DNA of 6,945 bases from Burkholderiales bacterium. Its GTDB lineage: Bacteria; Pseudomonadota; Gammaproteobacteria; Burkholderiales; Burkholderiaceae_C. Positions 1 through 5,165 of the stretch are shown piece after piece; within the stretch, counting starts at the first letter, position 1, and each line of letters starts with the position of its first letter. The stretch lies in assembly GCA_947462175.1 (NCBI GenBank), contig CANHOE010000135.1, positions 1-6,945 of the forward strand. Reading direction: 5' to 3'. Below the pieces are notes generated by a model, which saw only the letters and a list, made by a program, of their open reading frames with translations, made no database searches and was not told where the DNA came from. Position numbers and translations under genes: made by a program.

Positions 1-543
1 AATGTGCTCGACTTCGTCGACTGGATCGCCAAGCGCTGCGGTGGCGAAATCGAGAACGACGGCGGCACGTCTTTTTCAAAAGGACCGGTCGAAACCGAAA
101 GGCACAGCGTGCTCGATGTCGCGCAGACCATCTCGGTGATCATCAGCCTCGCCGAGCGGGGTGAAGAGCAGAACGTGGTGACGCTGAGCACGCTGCATGC
201 CGCCAAGGGCCTGGAGTGGTCGCATGTGACGCTGGTCGGCGTCAACGAAGGTCTGCTGCCTTTCCGCTCCGACGACGAAGACATGACGGCCGAGAGACTG
301 CACGAAGAGCGCCGGCTGATGTACGTTGGCATTACCCGCGCGCGCAGCACGCTGCAGGTCAGCACGCTGCGCCGCCGCAAGAAGGGCCGCGACACGATTC
401 AGGGCGTGCCGAGTCGTTTCATCGGTGAGATGAAATTGCACGAGGTGACGATGAAAGAGGATCCGCGCGAGAAGCTGAAGGCGTTGCGTGCGGCGGCGGC
501 TCAGCGTGCGGCGCAGGCGGCGACTGTTGCGATCAAGACCTAG
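1..543 (+). CDS. rep: ATP-dependent DNA helicase, Rep/UvrD (SF1A) family, 3' part only
   Basis: C-terminal 180 residues of a superfamily 1A 3'-5' DNA helicase; the gene begins before the window, so the first residue here is not a start. Seen: helicase motif V as VVTLSTLHAAKGLEW (about residues 59-73 of this fragment), then the VGVNEGLLPF stretch, then motif VI as EERRLMYVGITRAR (about 101-114), which carries the arginine that contacts the ATP gamma-phosphate in this family. The conserved PSRFIGEM follows at about 137-144. The tail is short, basic and Ala-rich (DPREKLKALRAAAAQRAAQ). Family knowledge: these enzymes unwind DNA at stalled forks (Rep) or in mismatch and excision repair (UvrD). The short tail ending just after a KLKALRA-like segment fits Rep better than UvrD, but PcrA/UvrD cannot be excluded without the N-terminal domains. 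It converges on trpE across a repeat-bearing gap. Confidence 0.85.
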   Translation, partial: NVLDFVDWIAKRCGGEIENDGGTSFSKGPVETERHSVLDVAQTISVIISLAERGEEQNVVTLSTLHAAKGLEWSHVTLVGVNEGLLPFRSDDEDMTAERLHEERRLMYVGITRARSTLQVSTLRRRKKGRDTIQGVPSRFIGEMKLHEVTMKEDPREKLKALRAAAAQRAAQAATVAIKT

Positions 544-558
544 GGGGTATTGGTTGCT

Positions 559-693
559 GCCGAGGGCGCGGGGTGACCGGCTCCGCTCATGTCCCCCGGG
601 CCGGGTCGACCTCCGAACATTTCCGGCAAGGTCAAATCCGGCCCTCCTCCTTTACTTCGCTGCGCCGGTCCCCCCACGCCCTCGACCGCCGGC
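559..693 (-). repeat. Dispersed palindromic repeat, copy 1 (imperfect inverted repeat of about 135 bp)
   Basis: The left arm at 562-604 (begins GAGGGCGCGGGGTGACCGG, ends GGGCCGG) is an imperfect inverted copy of the right arm at 639-683 (minus strand begins GAGGGCGTGGGGGGACCGG, ends GAGGGCCGG). The arms enclose a small inner hairpin at about 609-630 (CCTCCGAA ... TTCCGGCAAGG). The right arm with flank, read on the minus strand from 693 to 636, matches 6854-6911 at 54 of 58 positions by my count, so this is a repeat family rather than a one-off hairpin. It lies 15 bp after the helicase stop in a convergent intergenic gap, where it could act as a transcription terminator or mRNA-stabilising hairpin. 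That role is inference; there is no clear U-run. Open reading frames crossing it look spurious. Confidence 0.75.
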
Positions 694-700
694 AACATCG

Positions 701-726
701 TTGCATGCAAAGGCTTCAAACCTTTG
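701..726. other. Perfect 10-bp palindrome adjoining a small stem-loop
   Basis: TTGCATGCAA (701-710) is a perfect palindrome. It overlaps the left side of a stem-loop with arms CAAAGG (708-713) and CCTTTG (721-726) around a 7-nt loop. It sits between two copies of the dispersed repeat, in the gap between the helicase gene and trpE. No run of T follows either arm, so it is not a textbook intrinsic terminator. Short palindromes arise by chance, and I assign no function. Confidence 0.35.
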
Positions 727-760
727 ACTGCTTCGGTGTTGAAAGGAGCGTTGCTGTGGG

Positions 761-877
761 TCGCTGTGTGGAGTGAAGTAAAGGGGGAGGGCCGGCGGAA
801 CTTCAGCCGAGCAAATGGCTGGTGAACCGGCCCGGAGGACATGAACGCAACACAGTGGCCCATCGCAGCGCTCACGC
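761..877 (+). repeat. Dispersed palindromic repeat, copy 2 (diverged)
   Basis: The core runs from GAAGTAAAGGGGGAGGGCCGG (split here as GAAGTAAAGG at 774-783 plus GGGAGGGCCGG at 784-794) to CCGGCCCGGAGGACATGAAC (827-846). The first part matches the right arm of copy 1 and the start of copy 3. The second part, read in reverse complement (GTTCATGTCCTCCGGGCCGG), matches the left arm of copy 1 (GCTCATGTCCCCCGGGCCGG). An inner hairpin lies at about 802-826 (TTCAGCC ... GGCTGGTGAA). The outer flank 860-877, in reverse complement GCGTGAGCGCTGCGATGG, is identical to 6835-6852 beside copy 3. The copy is opposite in orientation to copy 1 and ends about 40 bp from the trpE stop codon. Exact borders are uncertain. 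Confidence 0.65.
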
Positions 878-917
878 GCGGAATTGCGCAAGTTGGATGT
901 GCCAAAACAAGCCCGAA

Positions 918-2423
918 TCAGAACCCCTCTTCAACCAGCTCTGCCGCGCGGATCAGCGCGCGGGCCTTGGCTTCGGTTTCGCGCCACTCCAGCTCGGGCA
1001 CCGAATCGGCAACCACGCCGGCTGCGGCTTGCACGTAGAGCATGCCGTCCTTGACGATGCCGGTGCGGATGGCAATGGCCACGTCCATGTCGCCGGCGAA
1101 GCTCAGGTAGCCGCAGGCGCCGCCGTAGATGCCGCGCTTGACGGGCTCGAGCTCATCGATGATCTCCATCGCCCGAACCTTGGGCGCGCCGGTCAGAGTG
1201 CCGGCGGGGAATGTCGCCTTCAGCACGTCGAGGTTGGTGATGCCGTCTTTGAGCAGGCCTTCGACGTTGCTCACGATGTGCATCACGTGCGAATAGCGCT
1301 CGACGGTGAACGCTTCGGTGACCTTGACGCTGCCGGTCTTCGCGATGCGGCCGATGTCGTTGCGCGCGAGGTCGATCAGCATCACGTGCTCGGCACGCTC
1401 CTTCGGGTCGGCGCTCAGCTCGGCTTCGAGAGCCAGATCATGCTCCGGCGTCGTGCCACGCGGCCGGGTGCCGGCCAGCGGGCGGATCGTGACCTTGTCG
1501 CCAGCGCTGGTGTGCTCGCGACGCACCAGGATCTCGGGCGAGGCGCCGACGATCTGGAAGTCACCCATGTCGTAGAAATACATGTATGGCGAGGGGTTCA
1601 GCGAGCGCAGCGCGCGGTACAGGCTGAGCGGGCTGGCGCTGTAGGGCTTGCGCAGCCGCTGGCCGACCTGCACCTGCATCATGTCGCCGGCCGCGATGTA
1701 TTCCTTGGCCTTCAGCACTGCGGCGAGGTAATCGTCTTTCCTGAAATCGCGAAGCACCTCGTTGGGCGTGCTGCGTTCGATGGCCGGCGCCACGACACTG
1801 TTCTTCAGCCTGTCGAACAGCGCGGTCAAGCGGCGTTTGCCACTGGCCAGCGCGTCTGGCTGTGTGGGGTCGGCATAGACGATCAGTGACAGCCGCCCTG
1901 ACAGGTTGTCGATCACCGCCAGCTCTTCACATTGCAGCAACAGGATGTCGGGCGTGCCCAGGCCACCGGGCAGTTCGGTGTGAGCCAGCTTCGGTTCGAT
2001 GGCGCGCACGGCGTCGTAGCCGAAGTAGCCGGCCAGGCCGCCGCAAAAGCGCGGCAGGTCCGGCTGCAGGGCCACCTTGAACCGCTTCTGGTAGTTGGCA
2101 ATGAAGTCCAGCGGGTTGCCGGCATGCGTTTCCACGACCACGCCGTCGGTCATCACTTCGGTGGTGGAGCCGGTGGCCCGCAGCAGCGTGCGCGCAGGCA
2201 GGCCAATGAAGGAGTAGCGCCCGAATCGTTCGCCGCCGACCACCGATTCGAGCAGGAAGCTGTGCCGCCGGTGCGCGTCGGACGGCCGGCCGGCGTCGTC
2301 GGTGCAGGCCAGCTTGAGGTACAGCGAAAGCGGTGTTTCCAGATCGGCAAACGCTTGCGCGATCAGTGGAATGCGGTTGTATCCCTCGAGGGCGAGGCGG
2401 TCGAATTCGGTGTCGGAGATCAC
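918..2423 (-). CDS. trpE: Anthranilate synthase component I (TrpE)
   Basis: Chorismate-using subunit of anthranilate synthase. With TrpG-supplied ammonia it converts chorismate to anthranilate, the first step of tryptophan synthesis, in the cytoplasm. The protein is 501 residues, normal for the family and apparently full length. Seen: N-terminal GYNRIPL (14-20); the tryptophan feedback-site motif LLES at about 57-60 followed by GERFGRYSFIG; the FGYD region (134-137); IRPLAGTRPRG (313-323); DPKERAEHVMLIDLARND (339-356); HVMHIVSNVEG (379-389); FPAGTLTGAPKVRAMEII (405-422); GIYGGACGYL (431-440); DMDVAIAIRT (445-454); and the C-terminal QAAAGVVADSVPE (465-477). The intact LLES segment suggests it is feedback-inhibited. 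The start is GTG at 2423, chosen because a good Shine-Dalgarno sequence precedes it and MISDTEF-like starts are usual in beta-proteobacterial TrpE. No trpG, gph or other trp gene adjoins it here: it is divergent from apaG and converges on the helicase gene. Confidence 0.97.
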   Translation of the reverse strand: MISDTEFDRLALEGYNRIPLIAQAFADLETPLSLYLKLACTDDAGRPSDAHRRHSFLLESVVGGERFGRYSFIGLPARTLLRATGSTTEVMTDGVVVETHAGNPLDFIANYQKRFKVALQPDLPRFCGGLAGYFGYDAVRAIEPKLAHTELPGGLGTPDILLLQCEELAVIDNLSGRLSLIVYADPTQPDALASGKRRLTALFDRLKNSVVAPAIERSTPNEVLRDFRKDDYLAAVLKAKEYIAAGDMMQVQVGQRLRKPYSASPLSLYRALRSLNPSPYMYFYDMGDFQIVGASPEILVRREHTSAGDKVTIRPLAGTRPRGTTPEHDLALEAELSADPKERAEHVMLIDLARNDIGRIAKTGSVKVTEAFTVERYSHVMHIVSNVEGLLKDGITNLDVLKATFPAGTLTGAPKVRAMEIIDELEPVKRGIYGGACGYLSFAGDMDVAIAIRTGIVKDGMLYVQAAAGVVADSVPELEWRETEAKARALIRAAELVEEGF

Positions 2424-2432
2424 GTTGCAGGG

Positions 2433-2438
2433 CCCTCC
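2433..2438 (-). promoter_or_regulatory. Ribosome binding site of trpE
   Basis: On the minus strand GGAGGG ends 9 nt before the GTG start codon (2423-2421). It decides the start, because an ATG slightly upstream on the same strand (about 2447-2445) opens a different reading frame. Confidence 0.75.
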
Positions 2439-2473
2439 ACGGCCTCATGGCGGCGCTCAACGGCCTTGCCCCC

Positions 2474-2479
2474 ATTATC
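2474..2479 (-). promoter_or_regulatory. Candidate -10 box of the trpE promoter
   Basis: Minus-strand GATAAT (five of six matches to TATAAT) in an otherwise GC-rich gap would place the transcript start near 2467, giving a leader of about 44 nt before the GTG. No good -35 hexamer is seen at the proper spacing, so an activator or a different promoter is possible. The leader looks too short for a classical trp attenuator. Confidence 0.4.
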
Positions 2480-2492
2480 AGCGGGGCGCTTG

Positions 2493-2522
2493 GTGAGCGT
2501 GGCCGCGGTCGCTGCCTAGAAT
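2493..2522 (+). promoter_or_regulatory. Candidate apaG promoter with -10 TAGAAT
   Basis: TAGAAT at 2517-2522 ends 6 nt before the apaG ATG. Standard -10 geometry would put transcript position +1 at the A of that ATG (2529). A weak -35 candidate, GTGAGC (2493-2498), lies 18 bp upstream. No Shine-Dalgarno sequence is present between the -10 box and the ATG, which is consistent with a leaderless mRNA. Confidence 0.5.
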
Positions 2523-2528
2523 GCGACG

Positions 2529-2903
2529 ATGGCCCATCCTGAATTCACCTGCTCTGTCGCTGTGCGACATCTGCCCGAGCAATCCGACCCGAAACTGCGG
2601 CAATACGCATTCGCCTACACCGTGACGATCCGCAACACGGGGGACATCACGGCGCAGCTGGTCGCCCGGCACTGGACCATCATCGATGCCGAAGACCACC
2701 GCGACGATGTCCGGGGGCTCGCCGTCGTCGGCCAGCAACCTGTGCTCAGGCCCGGCGAAGAGTTCGAGTACACCAGCTGGACCCGCATCGCGACCCCGCA
2801 TGGCACGATGCGCGGAACCTTCATGTGCATGACCGACGAGGCCGAGTCCTTCGACGCGGAGGTGCCTGAGTTCGGCCTGACGCTCGCGTCATCGCTTCAT
2901 TGA
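2529..2903 (+). CDS. apaG: ApaG protein (Co2+/Mg2+ efflux-associated, DUF525 fold)
   Basis: Complete 124-residue ApaG, the family's usual length. Family members are small immunoglobulin-like beta-sandwich proteins of the cytoplasm; the Salmonella homologue CorD is linked to cobalt resistance and magnesium efflux, but the molecular activity is not settled. Seen: YAFAYTVTIRNTGDITAQL (26-44), RHWTIIDA (47-54), the glycine-rich turn VRGLAVVGQQPVLRPGE (61-77), the strand EYTSW (80-84), and TPHGTMRGTF (89-98). The glycine turn is usually written GxGxxG; here its middle glycine is alanine (residue 65, GCC at 2721-2723). The start is the first ATG after a -10-like TAGAAT, with no ribosome binding site visible. 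It is divergent from trpE and followed, 34 bp after its stop, by the membrane protein gene on the same strand, with which it may form an operon. Confidence 0.95.
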   Translation: MAHPEFTCSVAVRHLPEQSDPKLRQYAFAYTVTIRNTGDITAQLVARHWTIIDAEDHRDDVRGLAVVGQQPVLRPGEEFEYTSWTRIATPHGTMRGTFMCMTDEAESFDAEVPEFGLTLASSLH

Positions 2904-2937
2904 TGAACCGGCTCCTACGGCAGGTCGTCGGCAGGCG

Positions 2938-5016
2938 TTGACGAATAAGGCCATCTCTGCAGTGATGGCCACCCCTGCGTCAGCGTGGGACCTGACGGCG
3001 CTGCTCAATGCGGCTGCACACGCTGCCGACCCGAAGGCGTCGTTGCCGGACCGCAACCTGTGGGTCATCCGCGCGTTGGAGTGGCTGCGGCATGCGCCGC
3101 TGTCGGGTGCTGGTATCTCGGCCGAAGAGGATCAGGCCTCCACCAGCCTGCCACGCGCCACCGCACTCCCTCTGCTGCGCCTGAAGCACCTTCTCAACGT
3201 GCTCGACCGCAACCCCGCGTATCGGGTGCCTGTCGCCGCCGTGCTCACCCGGTTCTGGGCGGAGATGGACAGCGCGGCTCTGTTCGCAGACTTCGGTTTT
3301 TCGCCACGCGCTAATTTCTTCGGGGAGCTCGGGCAGCGCCTGAAGCTGAAGCTGCTGCCGCGGACACCGGCCACGACCGATCTGTCGGACCTGTTCGGCC
3401 TGCTGTTTCCAGACGATGACGACGCGCTGTGGCTCGATGCGATCGACCCGGCCACGCTGTCGCGATTGCTGGCACTGCTGGTGCCCAGCACGCAGGCCCA
3501 CGATCGCAGCTGGCTGACGCCGCTGCTCGATGCCGTCGAGTACCTGGCCAGCGCGGTGCGGGCGGCGGGCTTTTCCAGCGTGCTGCGCCAGCGCATGAGC
3601 CCTGAGCTGCTCGCCGAAGGCCCGTTTCGTCAACTGGCAGTGGTGGCCGAGCGCATCCGCGAACTGGCACTGGCACCGGTCCTGGACGAGGCGGCGCTGC
3701 TCAAGGAGGCCCAGTACCTGCGGGCCTTGCTCGACACTTGCCGCCAGTGTGCCCACAGCGTGCACAGCCACCTCGAAGAGCACGGCGTGTCGATCAACGT
3801 CGTCTTCGACGTCGACCAGTTGCGCTTGCGCACGCACCGCATCGAGCAGTTGCTGAATTGCGTCATCAGCCGCGAACCGGCGCAGGAGGTCACCCGCCTG
3901 GTGGCTGAACTGGTGCGCACCGCGGCCGAGCGCCGCAGCATCCGCGCGCTGTTCGCGCGCCACTATTCGCTGCTGGCGCGCAAGGTGGCCGAGCGCAGCG
4001 CGGAAACCGGCGAGCACTACATCACCCGCGACCGCGCCGAGTACCGGCGCATGCTGGCTTCCGCGGCGGGAGGCGGTGCGGTGATCGCCGGCACCACTTT
4101 CATGAAGTTTGCCGTGCTCGCGCTCGGCCTGTCGGCGTTCTGGGGCGGCTTCTGGGCCGGCATGAACTACGCGATCAGCTTCGTCATCGTGCATCTACTG
4201 CATTGGACCGTTGCCACCAAGCAGCCGGCCATGACGGCGCCGGCGATGGCCGAGAAGCTCAGCGATGTGGCGGACGACGCCGCGGTGGAGCGTTTCGTCG
4301 ATGAGGTGGCGCACCTGATCCGATCCCAGGCGGCCGGCATCATCGGCAACCTCGCTGCGGTCACACCCCTGGTGCTGACGGTGCAGTGGGCCTCGCAGGC
4401 GGCCTTGGGCATGCCCCTGATCCACGGCCACAACGCCGAGCATGTGTTCGACGCGATCACGCTGCTCGGCCCGACCGCCTTGTTCGCGGCGTTCACAGGT
4501 GTGCTGCTGTTCGCCAGTTCGCTGATCGCGGGCTGGGTCGAGAACTGGTTTGTCTGGCACCGCCTGGACAGCGCGATCGCCTACAACCCGCGCATCGTCA
4601 TGGCGCTCGGCGCTGCACGCGCACAGCGCTGGGCGCTGTACTGGCGCGCCAACATCTCCGGCTATGCATCGAACATTTCACTCGGCTTGATGTTGGGTCT
4701 GGTGCCGGCAATCGCCCTGTTTTTTGGATTGCCGATCGAAGTGCGCCACGTCACGCTGTCGACTGGGCAACTTGCTGCGGCCGCTGCTGCTCAGGGCTGG
4801 GCCGTGCTGCAGCAAAGCCCGTTCTGGTGGTGCGTGGCCGGCATCGTGGTGACCGGCGTGCTGAATCTGTCGGTGAGCTTCTTCCTGGCCCTCAAGGTGG
4901 CCCTGCGGTCGCGCGGTATCCGGATGGTGGACCGCAGCCGCATCCGCCGGGCCATCTTCCGTCGCCTGCGCACGAACCCCCGCGCCTTCGTGCTGCCGCC
5001 GAAGCCCTTGTCTTGA
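2938..5016 (+). CDS. Polytopic membrane protein of the 'site-specific recombinase' family (COG4389/PF10136 type)
   Basis: A 692-residue protein matching, by remembered family features, a large proteobacterial family labelled site-specific recombinase (Neisseria 'gcr'). Seen: a soluble, mostly helical N-terminal part (about 1-370) including TGEHYITRDRAEYRRML (357-373), then about six hydrophobic segments at roughly 378-400, 402-422, 466-486, 506-533, 579-599 and 629-655. Between them lie KQPAMTAPAMAEKL (428-441), NAEHVFDAI (499-507) and YNPRIVMALG (549-558). The C-terminus is basic (RSRIRRAIFRRLR) and probably cytoplasmic. I see no serine- or tyrosine-recombinase active-site pattern, so the product is best treated as an inner-membrane protein of unknown function. 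The start is uncertain: the first in-frame start is TTG at 2938, but ATG at 2965 (giving MATPASAWDL) is equally plausible, and neither has a good ribosome binding site. It follows apaG on the same strand. Confidence 0.85.
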   Translation: MTNKAISAVMATPASAWDLTALLNAAAHAADPKASLPDRNLWVIRALEWLRHAPLSGAGISAEEDQASTSLPRATALPLLRLKHLLNVLDRNPAYRVPVAAVLTRFWAEMDSAALFADFGFSPRANFFGELGQRLKLKLLPRTPATTDLSDLFGLLFPDDDDALWLDAIDPATLSRLLALLVPSTQAHDRSWLTPLLDAVEYLASAVRAAGFSSVLRQRMSPELLAEGPFRQLAVVAERIRELALAPVLDEAALLKEAQYLRALLDTCRQCAHSVHSHLEEHGVSINVVFDVDQLRLRTHRIEQLLNCVISREPAQEVTRLVAELVRTAAERRSIRALFARHYSLLARKVAERSAETGEHYITRDRAEYRRMLASAAGGGAVIAGTTFMKFAVLALGLSAFWGGFWAGMNYAISFVIVHLLHWTVATKQPAMTAPAMAEKLSDVADDAAVERFVDEVAHLIRSQAAGIIGNLAAVTPLVLTVQWASQAALGMPLIHGHNAEHVFDAITLLGPTALFAAFTGVLLFASSLIAGWVENWFVWHRLDSAIAYNPRIVMALGAARAQRWALYWRANISGYASNISLGLMLGLVPAIALFFGLPIEVRHVTLSTGQLAAAAAAQGWAVLQQSPFWWCVAGIVVTGVLNLSVSFFLALKVALRSRGIRMVDRSRIRRAIFRRLRTNPRAFVLPPKPLS

Positions 5017-5045
5017 ACGGGTACTTCGGTCAGCGTGCGGGTATT

Positions 5046-5165
5046 TCAGTGCTTTGAAGGCCCCGGGTCGCGCTCACCGCGTCGCCGGCCCGAGAACATC
5101 GTCCACCAGACAATAAGCACCAACACTGCCGCGGCGCCGAACGCCTCCAGGATCAACAGCCACAT
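5046..5165 (-). CDS. Small single-span membrane protein, 39 residues
   Basis: Short gene antisense to the region before mltA. The protein starts MWLLILEAFG, continues as a hydrophobic helix through about residue 24 (AAAVLVLIVWWTMF), and ends in a basic, hydrophilic tail (SGRRRGERDPGPSKH). One acidic residue (Glu7) lies in the hydrophobic stretch. By the positive-inside rule the tail should be cytoplasmic. Support for it being real: a clear hydrophobic-then-charged design; an AAAGGG ribosome binding site 8 nt before the ATG (minus strand, 5179-5174); an AT-rich possible -10 box upstream; and a WWTMFSGR-like ending that I associate with small hypothetical proteins of Burkholderiales (from memory, unchecked). 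Its ATG (5165-5163) overlaps the mltA ATG (5164-5166) head to head. The minus-strand frame stays open to 5429, but the extra residues look like mltA shadow. Function unknown. Confidence 0.65.
   Translation of the reverse strand: MWLLILEAFGAAAVLVLIVWWTMFSGRRRGERDPGPSKH
5149..5152 (+). promoter_or_regulatory. Weak ribosome binding site of mltA
   Basis: AGGA ends 11 nt before the ATG at 5164, rather far but the best candidate seen. It lies inside the 5' coding end of the opposing small gene. It supports 5164 as the start, as does the fact that only this start gives a lipoprotein signal peptide at the very N-terminus. Confidence 0.35.

Noticed and set aside
540..905. Several small open frames on both strands across the helicase-trpE gap
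   Set aside because: They run through the palindromic repeats, differ in frame between repeat copies and have no ribosome binding sites worth noting. The repeat structure explains their openness.
822..1889. A 355-codon open frame on the plus strand
   Set aside because: It is antisense to trpE, which is a full-length, well-conserved gene. The translation is rich in His, Arg, Ala and Gly without recognisable motifs, as expected from the reverse strand of GC-rich coding DNA.
2424..2475. A trp attenuator or leader peptide before trpE
   Set aside because: The short leader has an upstream ATG whose frame includes only one early Trp codon and does not stop before trpE. I see no paired terminator/antiterminator stems.
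2980..4194. A 404-codon open frame on the minus strand
   Set aside because: Antisense shadow of the membrane protein gene. Its composition (Arg, Gln, His, Ala) and lack of any domain argue against coding.
4386..5057. A 223-codon plus-strand frame overlapping the end of the membrane protein gene
   Set aside because: An off-frame shadow with Arg/Pro/His-rich composition. The in-frame protein is continuous through the region and keeps clear membrane segments to its stop.
5035..5163. N-terminal extension of mltA from an upstream start
   Set aside because: The added residues would bury the lipoprotein signal peptide 43 residues inside the protein. The start at 5164 gives a standard signal peptide with a lipobox.
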